Origin: an uncultured Bacilli bacterium
Lineage (GTDB): Bacteria; Bacillota_I; Bacilli_A; RF39; UBA660
Reading direction: 5' to 3'
Length of the DNA stretch: 64,000 bases
Assembly: GCA_934085595.1 (NCBI GenBank)
Contig: CAKOHK010000006.1
Span: forward strand, 1-64,000
Positions 19,251 through 29,317 of this stretch are shown in pieces (position 1 is the first letter of the stretch; each line of letters begins with the position of its first letter). Below the pieces are notes generated by a model that saw only the letters and a list, made by a program, of their open reading frames with translations, ran no database searches and was not told the DNA's origin. A program made the translations under genes and the position numbers.

Positions 19251-20612
19251 ATGCAAGACAATATAAATAAAGATACTGAAGAAAAAGTAACAAATGAACC
19301 AAAAGAAAATATAGAAGAAGTAAATGAAAGTTCTGTTGTTGATGATTTCTTCATGGAAGATATTTATAAGAACAATTATATAGATTTATATAAACTAGAA
19401 GGTTTAGATATTAAAGACCAATCTAAAATATTTACATTATTATTAACAAACATATATAAAGACTATAGTGACATTGATTATGGAAATATAAGAAAATATT
19501 CATTAAAATGTTTAAAATTAAGCTGTGACCCTGAAGAAAACGAGCTTAAATTACCATATAAATTATTAGTAACTAAAGATACTAATAGAATGTATTTTAA
19601 GTTTGAAAAAGATAAAACTATGCTACTATTCTTTATAGTATTAGGACTATTTATAGCAATAGCTATCGCAGCAACTTATTTTGGATTAAGATACTTATCA
19701 TTAGAGCATTTAAATATAGATATAAATGGTGATGGAATCGCAGATATTAACATTGATGTATCAGGAAACGAAAAAGCAGAGATTAACATTTCAGAAGATA
19801 GAAAAACACCTATAAGAAATATAGATTATAAAGGCAATAGAAAACCAACATTTAATGTCGATGAAACAGGAAGTGGAAAAGCAACTAAAAACTTAATGAA
19901 TCAAGATATAGATGGTGATGGAAAATGTGATTTGAACTGTGATACAACTGGTGATGGTTGGCCAGATTTAAACATTGATATAGACGGCGATGGAAAATGC
20001 GATTTATACTGTGATACTGATGGGGATGGGAAACCAAACTTAAACTTTGATACAACTGGTGATGGAACATGTGATTTACACTGTGATACAGATGGAGATA
20101 ATATTTGTGATGTTAACTGTGTAAGTAATGTAAAAGCAGTAGAAGACATAACAGGTAACTCAAGTGTAGTAGGAAACAGTGCTACAGATGTAACAACAGC
20201 CCAGTTCGTAGTAGACTTCATAGATTCAAAAGAAATACGAGCCGAGAACTTATTCCCTGATGATCAAGATGATAAAGATGTAACTAAATATGTGACAAAG
20301 ACATTTACAATAGATAACAAATCTCCTATAAATGTTGTATATAGAGTAGAATTAGTTGTAAACAAAAATACATTTACAAGTGAAAACTTTGTGTATAATA
20401 TGAAGTCAACTAATAATGGATTAACAAAAGATTTTGAGATGGTACCTAAGAAAACTGCGGATATAGCAGATAGAGTATTAATAACACCAAATACAAAACA
20501 AACATATACATTAACATTTAAACTTAAAGGAATTGGAAAGAAACAGAACTTTGATCAAGGAAAAGTATTCCGAGGTTATTTACAGGTTTACGTTTATGAA
20601 CAAGGACACTAA
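19251..20612 (+). CDS. Membrane protein with calcium-loop-like repeats and TasA-like C-terminal domain
   Basis: A 453-residue protein in four parts: a cytoplasmic N-terminus (1-123), one membrane segment (about 124-147), roughly eleven 12-residue repeats (about 152-290) and a C-terminal beta domain (about 310-453). The repeats follow DxDGDGxxDLxx, like dockerin or thrombospondin type 3 calcium loops; six late copies are the best conserved and several carry Cys pairs. The C-terminal domain resembles the TasA-like proteins at 13426 and 14288 (TIDNKSPINVVYRVEL; end FRGYLQVYVYE). It ends the McrB-like operon, so it may connect the cytosolic ATPase with the extracellular fibre proteins. This link is inference. 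Confidence 0.7.
   Translation: MQDNINKDTEEKVTNEPKENIEEVNESSVVDDFFMEDIYKNNYIDLYKLEGLDIKDQSKIFTLLLTNIYKDYSDIDYGNIRKYSLKCLKLSCDPEENELKLPYKLLVTKDTNRMYFKFEKDKTMLLFFIVLGLFIAIAIAATYFGLRYLSLEHLNIDINGDGIADINIDVSGNEKAEINISEDRKTPIRNIDYKGNRKPTFNVDETGSGKATKNLMNQDIDGDGKCDLNCDTTGDGWPDLNIDIDGDGKCDLYCDTDGDGKPNLNFDTTGDGTCDLHCDTDGDNICDVNCVSNVKAVEDITGNSSVVGNSATDVTTAQFVVDFIDSKEIRAENLFPDDQDDKDVTKYVTKTFTIDNKSPINVVYRVELVVNKNTFTSENFVYNMKSTNNGLTKDFEMVPKKTADIADRVLITPNTKQTYTLTFKLKGIGKKQNFDQGKVFRGYLQVYVYEQGH
19714..20122 (+). repeat. Degenerate 36-bp tandem repeat (12-residue calcium-loop repeats)
   Basis: About eleven units of 36 bp inside the 19251-20612 gene. Six nearly canonical units at about 19908-20122 encode DIDGDGKCDLNC, DTTGDGWPDLNI, DIDGDGKCDLYC, DTDGDGKPNLNF, DTTGDGTCDLHC and DTDGDNICDVNC. 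The first five units are strongly diverged. Confidence 0.85.
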
Positions 20613-20632
20613 AATGTCCTTTTTCTTTTATA
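20602..20632 (+). terminator. Intrinsic terminator after the McrB-like unit
   Basis: AAGGACA (20602-20608) pairs with TGTCCTT (20615-20621), followed by a T-rich run; the stop codon lies in the loop. Confidence 0.8.
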
Positions 20633-20741
20633 AAAAAAGTGATACAATTAAATAGCAACCAAATGTATACAAACAGCAATTGAAAATGTATTGTAAAGAA
20701 TTATGATAAAATGATAATATTGTTATGAGAGGAAAAAAAGA

Positions 20742-21950
20742 ATGTTAGAAGTAATAAACAAAATATTAATAATATTTACTAATTTATACGGATTATACTT
20801 TATTGTGACAGCACTTTCTATATTTAAAAAAGAAAAAAAGAAAGAAAACAAAAATAAATACAAAAATTATTTTTCAATATTAATTCCAGCTAGAAATGAA
20901 GAGAAAGTTATAGCTAACTTAATAAATAGTTTAAATAATATGAATTATGATAAAGATAAATATGAAATAAATGTAATACTTAATAATTCAAAAGATAATA
21001 CCTATAATGTTTCTACAAACGCTGGAGCTAATGTATTAAGGTGTAAAAGTAAAATAACTACTAAAGGGGAGGCTTTAAAAGAAGCTTTTAGAAAAATTAA
21101 CGATGATAAAATAGATGCATATATTATATTTGATGCTGACAATGTAGTAGACAAAGACTTTTTAAAATATATGAATGAATCTATTAATAATGGTTATAAG
21201 GTTGCCCAAGGATTTAGAGATACAAAAAATGATAAATGTAATTGGATTTCATCTTCATATACAATATATTATTTTATACAAAATCTATTCTATAATAAAT
21301 CAAGAAAGAAATTAAATAGATCTGCATCTATTAATGGTACAGGTTTCATGATAAAAAAAGAAGTAATTGATACAATAGGATTTAATGTAAAAACATTATC
21401 AGAAGATGTAGAGTTTACAGGCATATGTGCATTAAATGATATTAAAATTGACTTTGTAGAAAAAGCAGTTACATATGATGAACAAGCATCAGATTTTAAA
21501 ATATCATGGATACAAAGAAAAAGATGGTCAAAAGGTTGTTTACAATGCTATAGAAATTATTTTAAATCACTAATAAAAAAATCAAATAAACCTTCTTGTT
21601 TAGACATGCTATTGATATACTTTGCACCAATATTACAAATATTATCTTTATTCATTGTTATAATAGATTTAGTATCAATGTATTATAATGGAATAATACA
21701 AAATATAAGTATGAATACAATAATTTTCAGTATATCATTTGCAGTTATAATATATTTATTACAAGTTATAGTTTCATTATATTCTATTTATTATTTTAAA
21801 AGAGATATTAAGAAATATATAAGTGGAGTATTCCTTTTTCCAGTATTTCTAATAACTTGGCTTCCAATAAATATAGTAGTATTATTTAGAAAAAATATTA
21901 AATGGGAGCATATAGAACATAGTAAAAGTTTAACAATAGAAGACATGTAA
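20742..21950 (+). CDS. Membrane-bound processive family 2 glycosyltransferase
   Basis: A 402-residue GT2 enzyme with an N-terminal membrane segment (about 5-25), the catalytic domain (45-270) and three C-terminal membrane segments (about 285-390). DAD (in FDADNVVD), SEDVE and the Q258-RKRW motif match the D, D, D, QxxRW pattern of processive polysaccharide synthases (IcaA, BcsA, hyaluronan synthase class). It probably makes or extends an exported beta-linked polysaccharide; the sugar is not indicated. AGAGG precedes the start. A single-gene unit ending in a shared bidirectional terminator. Confidence 0.87.
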   Translation: MLEVINKILIIFTNLYGLYFIVTALSIFKKEKKKENKNKYKNYFSILIPARNEEKVIANLINSLNNMNYDKDKYEINVILNNSKDNTYNVSTNAGANVLRCKSKITTKGEALKEAFRKINDDKIDAYIIFDADNVVDKDFLKYMNESINNGYKVAQGFRDTKNDKCNWISSSYTIYYFIQNLFYNKSRKKLNRSASINGTGFMIKKEVIDTIGFNVKTLSEDVEFTGICALNDIKIDFVEKAVTYDEQASDFKISWIQRKRWSKGCLQCYRNYFKSLIKKSNKPSCLDMLLIYFAPILQILSLFIVIIDLVSMYYNGIIQNISMNTIIFSISFAVIIYLLQVIVSLYSIYYFKRDIKKYISGVFLFPVFLITWLPINIVVLFRKNIKWEHIEHSKSLTIEDM

Positions 21951-21959
21951 AAACAGGCA

Positions 21960-23936
<1,977 letters not shown>

Positions 23937-24074
23937 TTATATTTAAAGAATACTAAAATAAATATTATAAATGTCAGTAAAACTATATCTCAACCTAAAG
24001 TTGATAAGATTCAACCACATAGTTATTTAAAAAAATAAGTATATATATTATGATTATATCGAAAGAGGTGAAAA

Positions 24075-24755
24075 ATGAAAAAATTAAATTATATTATTAT
24101 CGGAGGAATATCATTAATATTAGGATTTATATTAAGTATATTAATATTTGACTATAAAAATAATCTAGAAAAACTTCCATTACCAGAAGTAACATCAGGA
24201 CAAAGAGGTACACTTGGAATAGATAAGAACATTAACGAAGAAACAATTGATAATTATTTAGGAAGAAGTGATAGTGTATATTATGATATGAGAATGTTAA
24301 AAGACCCAGGAAATTATGAAGCTATTGGAGGAGATTCATATTTATCTGGAATAATAAAAGGTTTTGAAGTTTTACCATATCCATACATTACTGAAGTAAA
24401 AGGTTTGCCAGAGGCAGTAGGGGACTCATACAAAGGAGAAACTTTATTTAGAGAAGAAAATGGAAAGTACATAGAAAACTATAAAGAGTCATTGGAAATA
24501 TTAGAATACTTTTTCCCTAAAGATAAAAACATATTCTTAATGTGTGGAGGAGGTGGATATGCCGGAATGGCAAAAAATCTTCTAGTATCTCTAGGATGGG
24601 ATGAAAACAAAATATATAATGTAGGTGGTTACTGGTACTATAACGGTAAAAATAATATAAATATAAAAAGAATAACAGATAATAAAACTACATATGACTT
24701 TTGGAAACTAACATACCATAATATTGATTTTAACTTATTAACAAAGGTAAATTAA
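24075..24755 (+). CDS. Membrane-anchored rhodanese-like protein
   Basis: A 226-residue protein with an N-terminal membrane anchor (about 5-27) and an outside-facing rhodanese-like domain. YYDMR near 72-76 and the active-site loop CGGGGYAG with C157 (position of the persulfide Cys), then LVSLGWDENKIYNVGGYW, are typical for the fold. The loop is longer in Gly than the usual CxxGxR and lacks the Arg, so the activity may differ. RBS AGAGGTG. The thioredoxin-like lipoprotein gene begins 4 bp downstream, suggesting a surface sulfur or thiol-redox pair. Confidence 0.7.
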   Translation: MKKLNYIIIGGISLILGFILSILIFDYKNNLEKLPLPEVTSGQRGTLGIDKNINEETIDNYLGRSDSVYYDMRMLKDPGNYEAIGGDSYLSGIIKGFEVLPYPYITEVKGLPEAVGDSYKGETLFREENGKYIENYKESLEILEYFFPKDKNIFLMCGGGGYAGMAKNLLVSLGWDENKIYNVGGYWYYNGKNNINIKRITDNKTTYDFWKLTYHNIDFNLLTKVN

Positions 24756-24758
24756 TTC

Positions 24759-25205
24759 ATGAAGAAAATAATAATCATTATATTAACAGTCATTCTATTA
24801 ACTGGATGCGTAAATAAAACTGAAAAAATATATTTAAGTGATGAATATTATAACAATGGTTCTTTCATAACTTATACAAGTGAAGATTTATCTAGTTTAA
24901 AAGATAAAACTTATTTGTTATATACATATAATAATTACTGCTCACTACCAGTATCATGTGAAGAAATCTTTAAATCATTTATGGAAAAATATAAAATAGA
25001 TATAGTTCAAATACCATATGCTGAGTTTAAAAAGACAAAGTTTTATAGCACAGTAAAATATGCTCCAAGTATATTAATAATACAAAATGATAAAGTAATT
25101 TCATACTTAGATCCAAATAAAGATGAAGACCTACCAAAATATCAAGATAAATCAAAGTTTGAAAATTATCTAAAAGAATATATATATTTCACTAAAGAAA
25201 ACTAA
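24759..25205 (+). CDS. Thioredoxin-like lipoprotein
   Basis: A 148-residue lipoprotein (lipobox LTGC at 14-17). The mature part has a thioredoxin-like outline: LLYTYNNYCSLPVSC with two Cys spaced by five residues where CxxC is expected, and APSILIIQNDK as the cis-Pro strand. Partner of the rhodanese-like protein just upstream; probably an extracytoplasmic thiol protein. The unusual Cys spacing leaves the activity open. Confidence 0.6.
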   Translation: MKKIIIIILTVILLTGCVNKTEKIYLSDEYYNNGSFITYTSEDLSSLKDKTYLLYTYNNYCSLPVSCEEIFKSFMEKYKIDIVQIPYAEFKKTKFYSTVKYAPSILIIQNDKVISYLDPNKDEDLPKYQDKSKFENYLKEYIYFTKEN

Positions 25206-25226
25206 TTAATGTTTTCTTTTTTTTAT
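25195..25226 (+). terminator. Intrinsic terminator
   Basis: AGAAAAC pairs with GTTTTCT across the stop codon, followed by a run of T (25217-25223). Confidence 0.75.
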
Positions 25227-25235
25227 AAAAAAATA

Positions 25236-25264
25236 TTGACAAAAAACTATAACTGTCATACAAT
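25236..25264 (+). promoter_or_regulatory. Strong promoter of the YtrA-type operon
   Basis: Perfect -35 TTGACA (25236-25241), a 17-nt spacer and -10 TACAAT (25259-25264). Expected start of transcription is near 25271, inside the palindrome described in the next entry. Confidence 0.85.
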
Positions 25265-25292
25265 ATCATTGTATTAGTGAAGTAATACAATG
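25259..25292 (+). promoter_or_regulatory. Palindromic operator for the GntR/YtrA regulator
   Basis: CATTGTATT (25267-25275) and AATACAATG (25284-25292) form a perfect 9+9 inverted repeat with an 8-nt centre, placed over the transcription start and the leader. A second nested palindrome, TACAAT-ATC-ATTGTA (25259-25273), includes the -10 box. The position predicts repression of the operon by its own first gene product. Confidence 0.7.
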
Positions 25293-25305
25293 AAAGAGAG
25301 GTAAC

Positions 25306-25668
25306 ATGTCTGTAGATTTTAACAACAATACTCCAATATATTTACAATTATTAGAAAGTGTAAAGACAAGTATAATAAAAGGAGAATTAAAATGTGGAGA
25401 TAAACTTCCGTCAGTAAGAGAATATGCAAATATGTATAAAGTAAATCCTAATACGATGCAAAAGGCCTTAATCGAATTAGAAGATTTAAAATTAATATAC
25501 ACAGAGAGAACTAATGGAAAATATGTAACAAATGATTCAAAAATAATTGAAAAAATAAAAGAAGACTATGCTAAAAAAATAATAGATAATTACTTTGATA
25601 GTATGAAAAGTATTGGATTAGATGAAAAAGAAGCAATTAGTTACCTAAATAATAGAAAGGAAAAATAA
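25306..25668 (+). CDS. GntR family transcriptional regulator, YtrA subfamily
   Basis: A 120-residue regulator with an N-terminal winged helix-turn-helix (GDKLPSVREYANMYKVNPNTMQKAL split over residues 33-57) and only a short helical C-terminus, the size and shape of YtrA-type proteins. These repress ABC transporter operons and are released by wall-active antibiotics in relatives. The promoter just upstream carries a matching palindrome. AGAGAGG precedes the start; the ABC gene follows after 1 bp. Confidence 0.9.
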   Translation: MSVDFNNNTPIYLQLLESVKTSIIKGELKCGDKLPSVREYANMYKVNPNTMQKALIELEDLKLIYTERTNGKYVTNDSKIIEKIKEDYAKKIIDNYFDSMKSIGLDEKEAISYLNNRKEK

Positions 25669-25669
25669 A

Positions 25670-26365
25670 ATGGAATTATTAACAATAAATAGTTTATATA
25701 AAAATTATGATAATAAACAAGTACTTAAAGATATAAACTTGAATATTAATAGTGGAAAAATAATAGGTCTTTTAGGCAAAAACGGAACAGGTAAGACAAC
25801 ACTTATAAAACTAATTAACGACTTATTAACACCGACAAAAGGTACTATAAAGTTTAAAGGAAAAACAATAGGAGTTGACAGTAAAAAAAGAATATCTTAT
25901 TTACCTGAAAGAACTTATTTAGATAAGAATATGAAAGTATCAGAAGTAATAAAATATTTTGAAGATTTTTATACAAACTTTGATAGTAAAAAAGCAATAA
26001 AGTTATTAAAAGATTTAAAACTTGATATTAATCAAAAATTATCTAAAATGAGTAAAGGTATGCAAGAAAAAGTACAGTTAGTTCTAGTAATGTCAAGAAA
26101 AGCAGACCTATATATATTAGATGAACCACTAGGTGGAGTAGATCCTGCTACAAGAGATTATATATTAGATACAATATTAAATAACTTTAATGAAAATGCA
26201 AGCATAATAATATCTACACACTTAATATCAGATATAGAAAGAATACTTGATGAAGTAATATTTATAGATGATGGAAAGATAATATTACAAAGTGATGCAG
26301 ATAGTCTTAGAACAAAAGAAAAAGCATCCATAGATGAAATCTTTAGGAGGAAGTTCAAATGTTAA
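25670..26365 (+). CDS. ABC transporter ATP-binding protein
   Basis: A 231-residue ATPase with Walker A GKNGTGKTT (about 36-44), a divergent signature LSKMSKGMQEK (about 124-134) and Walker B LYILDEP. This is the class found with YtrA regulators (YtrB-like). It overlaps the permease gene by 7 bp. Probably exports or senses a membrane-active compound. Confidence 0.88.
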   Translation: MELLTINSLYKNYDNKQVLKDINLNINSGKIIGLLGKNGTGKTTLIKLINDLLTPTKGTIKFKGKTIGVDSKKRISYLPERTYLDKNMKVSEVIKYFEDFYTNFDSKKAIKLLKDLKLDINQKLSKMSKGMQEKVQLVLVMSRKADLYILDEPLGGVDPATRDYILDTILNNFNENASIIISTHLISDIERILDEVIFIDDGKIILQSDADSLRTKEKASIDEIFRRKFKC

Positions 26366-27147
26366 AAAAGTTACTAAAATATGATTTAAAAAACATGCTT
26401 AAATCAATAAGCATATTCTATCTTTTATCTATAGTATTTGCTATAACTACAAGAATATTAGAAGGATTAAATGAAACAATAGTGGTTAATATCATAACTC
26501 AAATATCAATGGGAATTATGTTTTCAATGATAGCAAGCTCAATAATAAATACTTTAATGAGAAACTGGGTAAGATTCAAACAAACTATATATGGTGATGA
26601 ATCATATTTAACTCATACTCTTCCGGTAACAAAGCATCAAATATTAACATCAAAATCATTATTATCAGCAATTAATTTATTAATCACATTTATAGTATGT
26701 ATAATATCGTTATTAATAGCTTTTTATACTAAAGATAATATCATGTATTTAAAAGATTTAACAACTGTAATATCTACATCTATTGACATAAATCCTAAAG
26801 TATTTATAGTACTAGTATTTATGATATTATATTTAGAAGTATATAACATTATAATATCAGGATACTTAGGAATATTACTTGGACATAAAAAAAGTAATAA
26901 TAAAGTTGGATTTTCAGTACTATATGGATTCATAACTTACATATTAACACAATTAATAGTATTACTTTGTATATATATAATAGGTTTATTTAATCAAGAT
27001 GTTATGAATGTTTTTACTTCAAATAACTTAAATTATTCAATAATAACACCATTAATATACACTTTTACATTAATATATATAGTTATAATATATATAGTAA
27101 ATATAGTAAGTAATAAAGTTTTTAACAAAGGCGTTAACGTAGAATAA
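26359..27147 (+). CDS. ABC transporter permease of YtrA-type operon
   Basis: A 262-residue membrane protein with six predicted membrane segments (about 20-40, 50-70, 100-122, 150-172, 190-212, 235-255). It has no strong motif but its place behind the ATPase, overlapping it by 7 bp, and its size fit an ABC-2-type permease. RBS AGGAGG lies in the end of the upstream gene. Confidence 0.82.
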   Translation: MLKKLLKYDLKNMLKSISIFYLLSIVFAITTRILEGLNETIVVNIITQISMGIMFSMIASSIINTLMRNWVRFKQTIYGDESYLTHTLPVTKHQILTSKSLLSAINLLITFIVCIISLLIAFYTKDNIMYLKDLTTVISTSIDINPKVFIVLVFMILYLEVYNIIISGYLGILLGHKKSNNKVGFSVLYGFITYILTQLIVLLCIYIIGLFNQDVMNVFTSNNLNYSIITPLIYTFTLIYIVIIYIVNIVSNKVFNKGVNVE

Positions 27148-27445
27148 ATACTTAAGGGAAACATATGCTCAAAGAAAAGTATTAAAATTATCAGGTGGAG
27201 AACAACAAAGAGTAGCCATTGCTAGAAACTTATCTTATAATCCTAAAATAATACTTGCTGATGAACCAACGGGAAACTTAGATAAAGATACAGAAAATGA
27301 TATATTAAAAATATTTAAAGAACTTGCTAAAAAAGATAATAAATGTATTATTATCGTAACTCATTCAGAAAATGTTTGTAATCAAGTAGATGAAGTATTT
27401 GAACTAAAAAAAACTAAAGAAACTAAAAGAGGCTCTAAACAATAA
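27148..27445 (+). pseudogene. Truncated ABC ATPase (C-terminal remnant)
   Basis: An open stretch without start codon that reads as the last third of a LolD/MacB-type ATPase: KVLKLSGGEQQRVAIARNL (signature), ILADEPTGNLD (Walker B and D-loop), IIIVTHS (H-loop), and a TAA at 27443-27445. The Walker A half is missing: the reading frame enters directly from the end of the permease gene. It is a 5'-truncated relic, presumably of a second ABC transporter lost by deletion. Its conserved residues are intact, so the loss looks recent. Confidence 0.85.
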
Positions 27446-27457
27446 AGCCTCTATTTT
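27429..27457. terminator. Bidirectional terminator, ABC remnant / gmk
   Basis: AGAGGCT (27429-27435) pairs with AGCCTCT (27446-27452), followed by ATTTTATTT; on the minus strand the stem follows the gmk stop. Confidence 0.7.
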
Positions 27458-28128
27458 ATTTCTAATTCACTATTATTAAATTCTTTATCAATAAGTTCTT
27501 CATGCATAACTTCTTCATAAGAATTAAGATATACATCTTCAATTCTATCAACTCTACATTTTTCTGCCTTTATAATAGCTTTAACTTTACTAACAGCTTC
27601 ATCTAAATCATCATTAACAACAACATAATTATATTTTTTATAATAATTTATTTCATTATATGCAGTTTTAAATCTTTCTAATATTCTTTCTTTAGATTCC
27701 GTATTTCTATTTTCAAGTCTTCTTTTAAGTTCTTCCATAGAAGGTGGCATTATAAATATAAATAATGCAGATTTAACTAACTTTTGTACTTTAATAGCGC
27801 CTTGAATATCAATTACTAATATTACATCAATTCCATTATTTAAATACTCTTCTATTTTATCTTTAGGAGTACCATAATATTTATTATTATGAACAGTAGC
27901 GTATTCTAAAAAATATCCTTTTTTAATTCTATCTTCAAACTCTTCTTTACTAACAAAATAATAATCAACTCCATCTTTTTCATTTCCTCTAATTTCTCTT
28001 GAAGTCATAGAAATAGAAATCCAAATATTATCCATTTCATTTTTAACTCTATTACATATACTATCTTTTCCAGTACCACTAGGACCAGAAACTATAATAA
28101 GCATTCCTTTATTATTTTTTTTAATCAT
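27451..28128 (-). CDS. gmk: Guanylate kinase
   Basis: A 225-residue enzyme that phosphorylates GMP to GDP. P-loop GPSGTGKD is at 15-22; the GMP-binding region SMTSREIRGNEKDGVDYYFV and DVILVIDIQGA are typical, and the lid has RRLENRNTESKERILERF. The start at 28128 is chosen because AAAAGGAG precedes it; an upstream in-frame ATG at 28155 would include this RBS. Confidence 0.96.
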   Translation of the reverse strand: MIKKNNKGMLIIVSGPSGTGKDSICNRVKNEMDNIWISISMTSREIRGNEKDGVDYYFVSKEEFEDRIKKGYFLEYATVHNNKYYGTPKDKIEEYLNNGIDVILVIDIQGAIKVQKLVKSALFIFIMPPSMEELKRRLENRNTESKERILERFKTAYNEINYYKKYNYVVVNDDLDEAVSKVKAIIKAEKCRVDRIEDVYLNSYEEVMHEELIDKEFNNSELEIK

Positions 28129-28224
28129 GATTTCTCCTTTTATATATATTAACATATACTTTACAAAATAAAAATACTCTTATAAAAAAATATAGTATAA
28201 TAAAATAAACTAAATGGAGGAAAA

Positions 28225-28524
28225 ATGAAAAGATTTAAAGTAGATGATAGTTATGAAAATAATGTACCACATAACATTTTATTAAAAGGTGAAGAGTATT
28301 ATAATGAGGAAAGAATACTTGATATATGGTATAAGAAAAAAGAGATAACATCTTATATTAGTGGAAATGAAATATATAGAGTTAAACTAAGTATTAAAAA
28401 TAACAAAATAGATTATTGTACTTGTACTTGTCCATATTTTATAGGTAATAATGGTATATGTAAACATATAATAGCGGTTATATATTATATTAAAGAAAAC
28501 AAAATACCAAAATTAAAAGAATAA
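28225..28524 (+). CDS. Small SWIM zinc-finger protein
   Basis: A 99-residue protein ending in a SWIM zinc finger: C67-x-C69 and C79-x-H81 (CTCPYFIGNNGICKH). SWIM domains bind nucleic acid or protein and usually belong to larger proteins such as SNF2-type helicases; here the domain stands nearly alone. ATGGAGG precedes the start. No functional partner in the neighbourhood. Confidence 0.8.
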   Translation: MKRFKVDDSYENNVPHNILLKGEEYYNEERILDIWYKKKEITSYISGNEIYRVKLSIKNNKIDYCTCTCPYFIGNNGICKHIIAVIYYIKENKIPKLKE

Positions 28525-28534
28525 AAAAGAAGAA

Positions 28535-29317
28535 TTAACTTCTTTTATCAAACATACAAACCATCTTATACATACTTACAGATATAATAATTAATATAAC
28601 AATTCCACTCATAACCAAATCTAAATTAAATATTTGACTTCCATATAATATCAAATGACCAATACCAGCTTTAGATGTTAAAAACTCTCCCATAATAACG
28701 CCAATTAAACACATAGATATATTTATTTTAAGAGTACTAATTATAGTATTTTTATTACTTGGTAATATTACATTCATAAGTATACTAAATCTAGAAGCAC
28801 CATAACATTTTAATAATTTAATTTTATTTTCATCTGTATTTATAAATCCATTAAGTAAAGACTCAGTACTAACTATAATAGATATTAATATCGCCATAGT
28901 TATAATAGCTTTAATATTAGCACCAGCCCATATTATTATAATAGGACCAAGAGCAACTTTAGGAAGAGAGTTTAATATAGTAAGATATGGATCAAATACT
29001 TTATATAGAAACTTACTATAACAAAGTATAATAGCAATTATAATAGATAAAACACCTGCAAGTATAAAAGAAATCATAGTTTCTTTTACAGTAATCCATA
29101 TATGATATACCAAATTATTATCATTAAATAAAGATATTATAGTTTTAAATATTTTATAAGGACTACTAGTTATAAATGAGTTTATAATATTTTTATCAGC
29201 AAGCACTTGCCATAAGATAATAAATAATATAAGAATAAATATTTGAGTAAATAATACTAATATTTTATTATATTTAATTTTTTTTAAATATTTTAATTGT
29301 TCACTACTCATATCCAT
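28535..29317 (-). CDS. NitT/TauT-type ABC importer permease
   Basis: A 260-residue permease with about six membrane segments and the EAA-type loop (LLKCYGASRFSILMNVILPSN split at about 170-190) that contacts the ATPase. Relatives import nitrate, sulfonates, taurine or thiamine precursors. The ATG at 29317 has GGAAAG upstream; an ATG at 29341 is also in frame but lies deeper in the ATPase gene, which it overlaps. Third gene of a three-gene importer operon. Confidence 0.88.
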   Translation of the reverse strand: MDMSSEQLKYLKKIKYNKILVLFTQIFILILFIILWQVLADKNIINSFITSSPYKIFKTIISLFNDNNLVYHIWITVKETMISFILAGVLSIIIAIILCYSKFLYKVFDPYLTILNSLPKVALGPIIIIWAGANIKAIITMAILISIIVSTESLLNGFINTDENKIKLLKCYGASRFSILMNVILPSNKNTIISTLKINISMCLIGVIMGEFLTSKAGIGHLILYGSQIFNLDLVMSGIVILIIISVSMYKMVCMFDKRS

